64,000 nt of DNA from Lachancea thermotolerans CBS 6340 (Eukaryota; Ascomycota; Saccharomycetes; Saccharomycetales; Saccharomycetaceae): positions 682,001 through 746,000 of the forward strand of contig NC_013083.1 of the NCBI RefSeq assembly GCF_000142805.1, given 5' to 3'. The position numbers and the translations under genes were made by a program. Shown here piece after piece: positions 41,401-49,431 of the stretch (the stretch's first letter is position 1; each line of letters begins with the position of its first letter). A model generated the notes under the pieces. The model was not told the DNA's origin, ran no database searches, and worked only from the letters and a program-made list of their open reading frames with translations.

Positions 41401-43035
41401 ATGTCGTCCAAAAAAATCATCGGAGGCGCGGCCATGGTTGCCGCGGGATACGCACTGTACGAGTACCAGGTGCAGCGGCAGCAACGGCACCTCAACACCG
41501 GGGCGCTGACGCAGGCGCCCCACAAGGACGCGCATCTGTTCGAGAAGAAGGGCGGCGAGGCCGGCTCCAAGCTCGACCAGGTGACCAACCAGGCGCGCGA
41601 CCAGGTGGCCGGGTGGGCGCACGACGCGGACCGCAAGGTGTCGTCGACGATGGCGGACGTGGAGCGTGCCAAGGCCAATAGTTCGAAGTGGATCGGCGAC
41701 CAGCTGGGCGAGGCTCAGGAGGCCGTCACGGACCGCCGCGACAAGTACCTGGAGCGCTCCGGTGAGCTTAACGCGATTGTGGAGGAGACCAACGAGCGCA
41801 AGCGCGAGGGCCAGAACCGGATCTCGCGCCTGGTGACGGACGCGCGCGACACGATCTCCGCGGACATCCGCAACATCAAGGATGGCGTGTCCGAGGACGC
41901 GTCGAGCATCAAGGAGGCCTTTGTGGGCGCCAAGAAGGGCACGCAGGATACTGCGGACTCCCTGAAGCGCCAGGCCTCGGACGTGGAGTCCGACATCAAG
42001 AACAAGGCCGGCAACGCGCGCGACACCGCGGTCGAGGCCAAGGAGTCCATCTTCAACTGGGGCTTCAGCAAGGCTGAGAAGGCCAAGGCCGTGGCCATCC
42101 AGGAGTACGACCAGGCCAACAAGCACTTCAACGAGCTGCGCGACAAGTACAACTCAGAGAAGGGCCTGTTCTCTAGCGGCGACCAAGAGCTTAAGAAGCA
42201 GGTCGACGAGGCCAGCAAGAAGCTCGAGGAGTACAAGAAGAAGCTCGAAGATGCGTCTTCGCGCTACGCCAAGTACACCAACGACAACATCAACGAGCTG
42301 TCTGACAAGCTGGAGCAGGAGGACCGCAAGCTGCGCAAGAAGGGCTTTTTTCAGTGGCTGAGAGGCGACACCTCCGGCAGTGACAAGTCTAAGGCCCACG
42401 ACGTGGACGAGGTCGCTACTAAGAGTGTTGTCGGGTGGGGCGAGACCGCCGAGGCGCTGGCCCGCGAGGAACTCGACGAGCTAGTCCGCAACAAGAAGAT
42501 CGGACGCAGCGAGGCTCAGAGACGTCTCGATGAGCTGAAGAAGATCAAGGACGAGGGCTGGTTCACCTACAAGGGAAGAAACGACGAAGCGCTCGCCAAG
42601 AGAGCCGCCAAGGCTCTAGAGGGCTGGGGAGAGACCGCCTCGGAGCTGGCACAAGAGGAGTACGAGGAGGCCAGGAGAAAGACCTCCAACTTCAACGCTC
42701 CCAAGACTATCTCCGACGCTGTAGACACGGCCAAGGAGAAGCTGGACGCTGCGAAGAAGAATCTCGACGAAAACGCTTCCGGCCTGTGGTCCTCTGGTAA
42801 GGAGAAGTCCGAGGAGCTCCGTCAGAAAGCCCAGCAAGAGTACGAACAGGCCCAGAAGGATTACAGCTCCTCTCTGCAGAGCCTCTCTGAGTGGTCCGAG
42901 AAGGCCAAGGGGAAGTTCTGGTCAGGTGCTGACACCGCCCTGGACGCTACCAAGTCCACCGCTGACACTCTGCATGCAAAGGCAAAGGAGGGGTTGAACT
43001 CCGCCCAGGAGTACGCCAAGGATAAGAAGGAGTGA
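41401..43035 (+). CDS. OM45: Om45, mitochondrial outer-membrane protein
   Basis: Om45 is an abundant outer-membrane protein of mitochondria, anchored by its N-terminus, with the bulk facing the intermembrane space; it associates with porin. The start (SSKKIIGGAAMVAAGYALY) is the signal-anchor. Conserved blocks match the family: SIFNWGFSKAEKAKA, NELSDKLEQEDRK, and two copies of GWGETA each followed by an acidic helix, with RLDELKKIKDEGWF between them. At 544 residues it is much longer than S. cerevisiae Om45 (393), because of an added N-terminal region (about 40-210) rich in Ala/Lys/Asp heptad-like repeats that resemble LEA proteins. Codon use is strongly C/G-ending, as for a highly expressed gene. 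Confidence 0.92.
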   Translation: MSSKKIIGGAAMVAAGYALYEYQVQRQQRHLNTGALTQAPHKDAHLFEKKGGEAGSKLDQVTNQARDQVAGWAHDADRKVSSTMADVERAKANSSKWIGDQLGEAQEAVTDRRDKYLERSGELNAIVEETNERKREGQNRISRLVTDARDTISADIRNIKDGVSEDASSIKEAFVGAKKGTQDTADSLKRQASDVESDIKNKAGNARDTAVEAKESIFNWGFSKAEKAKAVAIQEYDQANKHFNELRDKYNSEKGLFSSGDQELKKQVDEASKKLEEYKKKLEDASSRYAKYTNDNINELSDKLEQEDRKLRKKGFFQWLRGDTSGSDKSKAHDVDEVATKSVVGWGETAEALAREELDELVRNKKIGRSEAQRRLDELKKIKDEGWFTYKGRNDEALAKRAAKALEGWGETASELAQEEYEEARRKTSNFNAPKTISDAVDTAKEKLDAAKKNLDENASGLWSSGKEKSEELRQKAQQEYEQAQKDYSSSLQSLSEWSEKAKGKFWSGADTALDATKSTADTLHAKAKEGLNSAQEYAKDKKE

Positions 43036-43515
43036 AGGGGGCGCACGAACGCGTGACTACGCTCGCCGCGTGATGCGCAGTACTGTTCCTTCACAACCCT
43101 TCATGTTGAAAAACCATCCTTTATCATATGTATACACTTAACGAATCATTTAACGATAACATTCGAATCTATAGCTGTTTTCATGGTCACAACGCACTAT
43201 CATCGACCTTGGACGCCGTTTGTCGGGCTTCCTTTGGGCCGTGGTGCCTTTCTGTAGTAGTTCTTCCCTGCACTCTTCATGCATCTCATGTCACACGCCC
43301 TAATGTGTGCGCCTTCAGAGATCACTTTAATATATACTTCAAGGCTCAAAAAATTAAGTATATTGATGAAGCCGTGACCAATGGGTGCTCGAACCGATTA
43401 AGAGTTTAACAGCCCTTGGACCATATAGCTAGGACTCGAGAAAAAGCTATACCTTAGGGTAGACCGCCAAATTTCTTTTAGGGGCTCTCCGAATTATTAA
43501 GATCCAAGCGTGCGC
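43036..43515. other. OM45-MKS1 intergenic region
   Basis: A 480-base tandem spacer, AT-rich in contrast to OM45. No RNA gene or repeat is seen. Confidence 0.5.
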
Positions 43516-45264
43516 ATGATGGAAGAGACCAGGTCGAAAAGTGCCAGCGGAAAACACCAACCAAGCAAGTCTAAAGAACCATCGAATGACCCACAAAGCA
43601 ATAGCGAGGCCGATCTGAGCCGACAAAAGTTTTTGAAAGTTGCTCCCAGTCTTTTCACTCCTGAAAAGCTGCCGCTCTTTGACAGCTTGGATCTATACAC
43701 CGCGCTCATCCGGAGCAGTAAAGCTCTGGAGCAAGGCGAAAGGCTACACAATCTGAGCTGGAGGATCATGAACAAAGCGCTCCTCAAGGACCATGAACTC
43801 AACAAGTCAAAGAAGCGAGACGGAGTTAGGAATCTTTACCAAGTCCTCAACCCAGCTAACAGCGGGCAGTTCCAACGCCAGCAACAGCCGCGCCAGATAC
43901 CCACTCCTCCACGGACTCATCAACGGACGGCTTCTGAAATGCAGCCTATGCAGGTAATGAGCGCAATGCAGGGTACAGCCTCTGAAGCCAAGACATCCCC
44001 AGAGCAGCCGCGGTTCCCGCACATACATCATCAGAAACTGCCGGTTCGTGCCACCAGCGACCTACAGATAAAAAGAGGCCTACACAGGGCACAAGATCCA
44101 AGGCCTGGCCACCAGCCCCAACAACCGCATCTGCAACAACTGCATGTGCAACACGCGCAATCCAAGCACGCGCCCAACAAGCAAGGAGCCCGATTCACTC
44201 TTGGTAACGATTCTAGCGTTTCATCGCCGGAGTCATCGCAGATGATACTGGCGTCCCCAGATGCCACTGTCTTTGCTGGAAAAAGAGAAGGATCAGCTCA
44301 GGCTAATTCGATGGATGCGAGCGATGCTCAGAAGCGGAAAAAGAATCACAAGAGAGTCGCTCAGCCTACGCGTTCGGCCGGGAGCTTATTCACGCCGCGG
44401 CCCGATGACGGGCCCACAGCTTCTGCATTGCCTACCAAGGCCATTTCTCATGACCACATACCTAAATCTCTGTTTGGCAGGAAGCCAACCGCTCATCACA
44501 AGCCAGCCGCGCCCTCCTCGGAAAACAAGGTGTTTTTCAGCAGTGACGACGATGAGTCTGACTGGAACTCACTTTCTGACGATTCCGAGCTGTATGATGA
44601 CGAAGAAGATGACCAATACTATCAAAAGCAGTGGGACAAGCTCATGTTCAGCCGCAGCGAACAATCGAAGGGTGGTTTTCACGCTGGGCGTAATACAACA
44701 CCACCACCTGCCGACAAGCATGACCCTAAAAGAAGCTTGCTGAGCGGATTATTCCTAAACGAGCTGGCCAACAAGGCTCCCACCCCACCTATCATGACGC
44801 CGTTGACTGCACAGCACCCTACACTTGGGGAGAGCAGCGTTGTTGCTGTGGGCGATGTCACACCAGCGAGTTTGCGGGCAAGCACGTCCAGCTTCTTTCC
44901 CGAAGGAACACAAGAAAAAGCGCCCGAGCCATCTGCTCCTTCCGCTATTCCACCGAGATATCCTCGAAGCCGGGGAAGCTTCAGCAGCATCATATCCGAT
45001 TCTACGCTGCAGAGATACGCCCACCAATCCAATGCTCCACCTACAGCTCAGACGATTTTACCAACGGCTTTATCTACTCACATGTTCCTGCCCAATAATG
45101 TTCATCAACAGAGGATGGCGCGATCTGTTTTGTCACGTTCTGCTCTCAGTGAAAGACGAGAGTCAATCGACATACCGTCTAAGAATCGCAACAACTCATT
45201 TTTGAAGACGCGAATGGAAATATCAGAGGAGGAGGAATTTGCTAGGGCTAAAACAGGCAGGTAG
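43516..45264 (+). CDS. MKS1: Mks1, negative regulator of retrograde signalling
   Basis: Mks1 keeps the Rtg1/Rtg3 factors in the cytoplasm and so represses the mitochondria-to-nucleus retrograde response; Rtg2 and the 14-3-3 proteins counter it. The 582-residue protein (584 in S. cerevisiae) has the conserved N-terminal box (LFDSLDLYTALIRSSKALE then GERLHNLSWRIMNKALL, about 58-95), shared with some GATA-factor regulators. The remainder is disordered, rich in Ser, Pro and Gln with an acidic patch (DDDESDWNSLSDDSELYDDEEDD, split across about 345-370). The frame opens with GTG; the first ATG is at 43516. Confidence 0.92.
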   Translation: MMEETRSKSASGKHQPSKSKEPSNDPQSNSEADLSRQKFLKVAPSLFTPEKLPLFDSLDLYTALIRSSKALEQGERLHNLSWRIMNKALLKDHELNKSKKRDGVRNLYQVLNPANSGQFQRQQQPRQIPTPPRTHQRTASEMQPMQVMSAMQGTASEAKTSPEQPRFPHIHHQKLPVRATSDLQIKRGLHRAQDPRPGHQPQQPHLQQLHVQHAQSKHAPNKQGARFTLGNDSSVSSPESSQMILASPDATVFAGKREGSAQANSMDASDAQKRKKNHKRVAQPTRSAGSLFTPRPDDGPTASALPTKAISHDHIPKSLFGRKPTAHHKPAAPSSENKVFFSSDDDESDWNSLSDDSELYDDEEDDQYYQKQWDKLMFSRSEQSKGGFHAGRNTTPPPADKHDPKRSLLSGLFLNELANKAPTPPIMTPLTAQHPTLGESSVVAVGDVTPASLRASTSSFFPEGTQEKAPEPSAPSAIPPRYPRSRGSFSSIISDSTLQRYAHQSNAPPTAQTILPTALSTHMFLPNNVHQQRMARSVLSRSALSERRESIDIPSKNRNNSFLKTRMEISEEEEFARAKTGR

Positions 45265-45639
45265 GAGAGCTGTTTTGAGCAAAGGAACTTGATAGGGGCC
45301 AGATAGACCTAGCTTTTAACGCTCACGGCTTTTTCGATGTTGTAAATTTGGCGACCAGCGCTTGTCGGGTGTCTCTCATGGATATGTGTAAGCGCCGCGC
45401 TCCAGGTACTCTACTTCTTCGAGTACAAGAAACAACAGACCTTGCCTACGCTTTGGCTTCCAAAGCATCTCGAGCCAATGCAAACAGCATCTTCGCACTA
45501 CGTTGTCGTATTGCACGTGACACTGATACCTTAATACTTTTTTGGGTTTTTGAAAAATTTTTGGAACTAGAAAAGTTCATGCGATGAGGTAGAAGAGCTC
45601 CAGACACCTAGAGGATCAAGACATACCACGGACTGAAAG
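45265..45639. other. MKS1-IMP4 intergenic region
   Basis: A 375-base tandem spacer. A CACGTG-like element (GCACGTGAC) occurs near 45.52 kb. Nothing else is visible. Confidence 0.45.
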
Positions 45640-46491
45640 ATGCTCAGGAAACAGGCGCGTGAACGTAGAGAGTACCTGTATCGCAAGGCACAGGAGTTAC
45701 AAGACTCTCAGTTGCAACAGAAGAGACAGCTCATAAAGCATGCACTTGCGCAAGGTAAGCCCCTGCCCAAGGACGTGGCGGAGGATGAGCAACTGCAAAA
45801 AGACTTTCAGTACGACCAGACGATTCAGGAGACCATAGATGACGAATATAGCGCGACTAGTGGGCTAGCAGAGCCCAAAGTGATTGTCACGACATCCAGA
45901 GATCCCAGCACAAGGCTCTCACAGTTTGCCAAGGAAATAAGGCTACTCTTCCCATCCGCGGTGCGTTTGAACAGAGGTAACTACATCATGCCCAACCTAG
46001 TGGACGCATGCAAAAAGTCCGGCACATCAGACCTTGTTGTTCTCCACGAACACAGAGGTGTCCCCACATCGTTAACAATATCACATTTCCCTCACGGGCC
46101 AACGGCTTACTTCACACTGCACAATGTCGTGCTGAGACACGATATTTTGAATGCGGGAAACCAGAGCGAGGTGAACCCGCACTTAATCTTCGACAACTTC
46201 ACAACGCCGCTGGGTCAGAGGGTAGTAACCATTCTCAAGCACATTTTCCCACCGGGACCCAAGAAGGACTCGCCGCGTGTCATAACATTTGCAAACCGTG
46301 GTGACTTTATCAGCGTGAGACAACACGTTTACGTAAGGACCAGGGAAGGCGTGGAGTTGGCAGAGGTTGGGCCAAGATTCGAGATGAGGCTGTTCGAGCT
46401 AAGACTGGGCACGCTGGACAACAAAGAAGCTGACGTGGAGTGGCAACTAAGGAGATTTGTTAGAACCGCGAGTCGGAAGGACTATTTATAA
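45640..46491 (+). CDS. IMP4: Imp4, U3 snoRNP protein
   Basis: Imp4 is a Brix-domain component of the small-subunit processome that helps U3 snoRNA pair with pre-rRNA for 18S maturation in the nucleolus. The 283 residues (290 in S. cerevisiae) begin with the basic helical N-terminus ([19 protein letters not shown]), which binds Mpp10. The Brix domain (about 85-265) has [19 protein letters not shown] and a C-terminal block [19 protein letters not shown]. No intron is needed. Neighbour order MKS1-IMP4-MLF3 is as on chromosome XIV. Confidence 0.97.
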   Translation: MLRKQARERREYLYRKAQELQDSQLQQKRQLIKHALAQGKPLPKDVAEDEQLQKDFQYDQTIQETIDDEYSATSGLAEPKVIVTTSRDPSTRLSQFAKEIRLLFPSAVRLNRGNYIMPNLVDACKKSGTSDLVVLHEHRGVPTSLTISHFPHGPTAYFTLHNVVLRHDILNAGNQSEVNPHLIFDNFTTPLGQRVVTILKHIFPPGPKKDSPRVITFANRGDFISVRQHVYVRTREGVELAEVGPRFEMRLFELRLGTLDNKEADVEWQLRRFVRTASRKDYL

Positions 46492-46864
46492 AACTAGGTT
46501 TTTAATAGCATAGATCCACATCGATGTCAGAAGGGCGTGGAAGGCACGTGTGTTTTTTTTTTACATGCTTTCGATCTGCCAAGATAAACACCGCAGGTAT
46601 GTATGGCGGCCGACTGCAGAGGTACAAGTAAAAGATCAAATTATAATGTCTGGCGCTTGGCATGCTGGTCAGGAATATTGTGCATGTGTCTGCGAGCGTG
46701 TATGTGCGTGTGAGTGTGGGGGAAGCGGGGAGGATAATATAACAACCAAAAAAGATAGAAATAAAACAAAAATCATAAGCAAACTGAACCGAATCTGCAA
46801 AGATCATCGATTAACAACCAAACCTGTGTCTCGATCCCCATGACACAGTGTCCCAAATAATTAC
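46492..46864. other. IMP4-MLF3 convergent region
   Basis: A 373-base 3'-3' spacer with a run of T at 46552-46562 and a purine-rich stretch. No feature is called. Confidence 0.5.
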
Positions 46865-48094
46865 TTAAACGTCCCCTGCGTTGCTGACCTTTTTCCGTAG
46901 CACATCGCCCACCGAGCTCGTCTGTAGACTGTCGTCGTAGAGGACGTCATTGAGGTTCTGTGCAGCGCCCTGGTTGGAGAAGGAGGCCCTGCTGGCGTGG
47001 AACAGCGGCGACATGGAGCTCGCGCTGGAGTAGGTCCTCACGCGGTAGGGCGGACGCGCTTTCTTGAAGCTGTTTTGCGTAGAAGCCCTGGTAAGACGGG
47101 GCCCCGTGACAGTGTTGTAGAGGGGCTGCGAATTAGCGGCAGATTGCATTAGGGTGGGAGAGTTGGGCGAGGTGGCCATGTCCTGGTCGGACTCCTCGTC
47201 GCTGGTGGAGCAATCGCTGCCGCTGCTTTCCAGGTGGAACTTGTTCCGCTCCTTGCGAGCTTGCGGGCCCGCGGCCGGGAGCTGCGTGGCTGTAGGCGTG
47301 GGCTGGCCCACGGGCGTGGACGCGCGCAGCGTCGGGGAGCGCGAGCAGGTGGTGAGGTGGTTGGGCAAGTGGCGGGAGCTCAGGGTGGGCGCGGCGAGGC
47401 CCGGGCTGAGGCCCGAGGAGTTGGAGTTGCGCCTGTTGGAGGGCGAGAACGGGTTGGAGAAGGAGGGCTGCGGGGACTGTCTGAGCAGCGAGGACGACGT
47501 GGACTGCGTCAGGGACGGGCGGCGCGAGTGCGCGTTTTCGTCGGATAGCATGTCCGCGTAGGAGTAGAAGCGCAGCACGCGGGGCCGATCCGTAGCGGTC
47601 GCGTTGGACGCATTGGACGTGCACGACGCGCACGAGGCGCCCGACGCAGCCGACGCGGCCGAGCTCATGCTGATCGCGCTCGCAGTGCTGCCCGCGCGCG
47701 ACAGCGCGGGCAGGTTCTGGAACGAGTTGGTGCGCGTGCGGCCCAGCGCGAGATCGAGCCCCAGCGTCGAGGGCCGCCCCGAGTATATCATCTCGACGTT
47801 GTCGAGGTCTGTGTCCTGGTCGTTGACGATCGACGCCGAAGCGTCGAGCGCGGGCGCGACCAGGTCCTCGAGCGCGTGCCGCCCGCTGGCGCTGGCGCTG
47901 TCGCGCGCCGCGCGCTCGCTGTCGTGCCCGCTGCCCGCACTCGTAGTGCTGGCCGCCGGGGCGGCCGCCGCGCCGGGCGCCCGTGGCTCTTCCACGTTGC
48001 GCTCGAAGATCATCGACCGCTCGCTGGCCACGGGCGAGGGCAGCTCGCCCGAGGCGTCTTCGTAGGTGTCGTAGGTGTCTTCGTCGAAATCCAT
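46865..48094 (-). CDS. MLF3: Mlf3/Vhs2-family Ser-rich regulator
   Basis: The 409-residue protein is the single ancestor of S. cerevisiae Mlf3 (452) and Vhs2 (436). It has the shared N-terminal motif SMIFERNVEEP (about 24-34) and YSYADMLSDE (about 190), with long disordered Ser-rich stretches full of SP and RRxS-type phosphosites. Vhs2 stabilises septins at the bud neck and suppresses sit4 hal3 G1 arrest; Mlf3 affects leflunomide sensitivity. No enzymatic domain is present. The ATG at 48094 (MDFDEDTYDTYED) is chosen over in-frame codons up to 48646, whose Arg/Ala/Ser-rich products look like GC-rich noise. VHS2 is an equally valid name. Confidence 0.9.
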   Translation of the reverse strand: MDFDEDTYDTYEDASGELPSPVASERSMIFERNVEEPRAPGAAAAPAASTTSAGSGHDSERAARDSASASGRHALEDLVAPALDASASIVNDQDTDLDNVEMIYSGRPSTLGLDLALGRTRTNSFQNLPALSRAGSTASAISMSSAASAASGASCASCTSNASNATATDRPRVLRFYSYADMLSDENAHSRRPSLTQSTSSSLLRQSPQPSFSNPFSPSNRRNSNSSGLSPGLAAPTLSSRHLPNHLTTCSRSPTLRASTPVGQPTPTATQLPAAGPQARKERNKFHLESSGSDCSTSDEESDQDMATSPNSPTLMQSAANSQPLYNTVTGPRLTRASTQNSFKKARPPYRVRTYSSASSMSPLFHASRASFSNQGAAQNLNDVLYDDSLQTSSVGDVLRKKVSNAGDV

Positions 48095-48626
48095 GCTGGT
48101 AACGCCGAGGGGAAAGGCGCTGCTTCGAGTCTTGGGTGAGTGTGTCTGTGTGTGTGACAAGCGCTGGCGCACTGGGTTTCTGTCGCGTCGCAGGCTCTGG
48201 CGTTGCTGGCGGGTCGCTGCTGGATCCGTGGGGTTCTGAAAGCTGTCGGAACTTTTCAAGCTTTTCGCCCTATTGTGTGTGTCAATAACGCTGCTGCTGC
48301 TGCTGCTACTGGAGCAGCAGGTCGAAATTGAGCAGGTGGAGGCTGCTAGGGGGTTCCGTGCACGACGATCGAAACAGTCTTTCGTGCAACGCGACGTCGA
48401 GCCCGTAGCGCCCGCGCGGGCCGCGAGCACCGGCCTGAGTCGTGCGCTGCGGCGGCCACGTCTGAGCGCGTTTGCGGCTCTTTGGGAGCGTGGCGTGGCG
48501 CGCTGCGGGCGCGCGCAGCGCGGCGTGTCGTTGCGCGCGATCGCGGGAGCTAGCGTCGCACGAAAGAGCGGCGGTGTGGCGCAGACTCGCGTACGAAGCG
48601 ACATACTCGAGCGAGACAGGCCATCG

Positions 48627-48869
48627 CACGTGACCGCGCCAAGCACGCACGTGGGCTTGAAACGTCACGTGCAAAGCACATCACGTGACGTCTGCTGCGC
48701 CTCGTTTGGCCGCGCCCTTTGGCCCGGCCCATACATCCGCGCCTCCCGCCAAGGTTCCCAACAAGCGGTTCTATAGTGTAGTGGTTATCACTTTCGGTTC
48801 TGATCCGAACAACCCCGGTTCGAATCCGGGTAGGACCTTCTTTTTGGCGGCCCGAGCACTGGTCACGTG
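48627..48869. promoter_or_regulatory. Five CACGTG E-boxes around the tRNA-Gln gene
   Basis: CACGTG occurs at 48627-48632, 48648-48653, 48666-48671, 48682-48687 and 48864-48869. The first four fall within 61 bases. They are candidate Cbf1 or Pho4 sites for MLF3, which starts 533 bases away, or for the downstream genes. Confidence 0.55.
48767..48838 (+). tRNA. tRNA-Gln(CUG)
   Basis: This 72-base gene has acceptor GGTTCTA paired with TAGGACC, then T73. The A box is TATAGTGTAGTGG, the anticodon stem is TTCGG/CCGAA around TTCTGAT with anticodon CTG, and the B box is GGTTCGAATCC. It closely matches S. cerevisiae tRNA-Gln(CUG). No intron. A single gene of this rarer Gln anticodon is usual in yeasts. 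Confidence 0.97.
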
Positions 48870-49142
48870 AGTGCGCCGGCCCTCGTGCCCTGTTCAGCGG
48901 GTTACCCGCCCGAGCGCCGGCGCACGCTACAAAAAAGCCAGGCGCCGCCTGGCGGGTTCTTTCTACTGGGTAACTTCCACTGTACTACTTCCACGATGCT
49001 GTAGCGGTACTCCCGCACACACAGAGTCACTCTCTCACGTAGTCCACCGGCCCCGCCGGCCCCGCCAGCGCGCCCACCCCCGCCGTGCCGGACAGCTGTC
49101 CGCGCGGCCGCGGTGTGCGCGTGCGCGCGCGTCTTGTGCGCT

Positions 49143-49239
49143 GTTCTCGCGTGATGATCATGTATACTGCGTTATCGTCTTGACGGCTGTTTAACTACAG
49201 CACTCGGAAAACAACTATAACACCTAGCTGAGCGAGAGC
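49143..49239 (+). ncRNA. snR68: C/D box snoRNA, candidate snR68
   Basis: A C box GTGATGA (49151-49157) and D box CTGA (49228-49231) are flanked by a terminal stem: GTTCTCGC (49143-49150) pairs with GCGAGAGC (49232-49239) over eight pairs, one of them G-U. Inside, CTGCGTTATCGT (49167-49178) is followed one base later by a D'-like TTGA (49180-49183). From memory of yeast 25S rRNA, that guide is complementary over 12 bases to ACGATAACGCAG. The base paired five positions upstream of the D' box is then A2640, the known snR68 target. In S. cerevisiae snR68 lies between VHS2 and FLX1; here it lies between the MLF3/VHS2 gene and MSK1 in the same block, on the FLX1 strand. The exact ends are estimated. 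Confidence 0.85.
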
Positions 49240-49256
49240 GGCGCGCGCGTGCGGAG

Positions 49257-49304
49257 CACGTGCCTGACACGTGCGGGCATCCTGATGTCACGTGCTCGCA
49301 CGTG
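49257..49304. promoter_or_regulatory. Four CACGTG E-boxes in 48 bases, MSK1 promoter
   Basis: CACGTG occurs at 49257-49262, 49268-49273, 49289-49294 and 49299-49304, 128 to 175 bases upstream of the MSK1 ATG. They begin 18 bases after the snoRNA stem. They are candidate Cbf1-type sites controlling a mitochondrial tRNA synthetase gene. Confidence 0.65.
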
Positions 49305-49431
49305 ACGCTCTCTTTTCGCGGCGCTCATCGCGTTCGCCAGCGATATTTCGGTGCGTCGTCAGAGCGCTCCGCCGCCCCACCGCTCCACCGCTCATCGCTC
49401 GCCGCTCGCCATCCACCGCCCTCCGCCCCGC

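Larger units (their letters stand above)
48095..49431. other. MLF3-MSK1 intergenic region with tRNA-Gln and snR68
   Basis: This 1.3-kb GC-rich divergent region holds a tRNA-Gln gene (48767-48838), the snR68 candidate (about 49143-49239) and nine CACGTG sites in two groups. Long open frames here are by-products of high GC content and are not genes. Confidence 0.75.

Noticed and set aside
48095-48646. In-frame extension of MLF3 by up to 184 codons
   Set aside because: The added product is Arg/Ala/Ser-rich, typical of GC-rich noncoding DNA, and the family starts near the ATG at 48094 with the conserved SMIFERNVE motif soon after.
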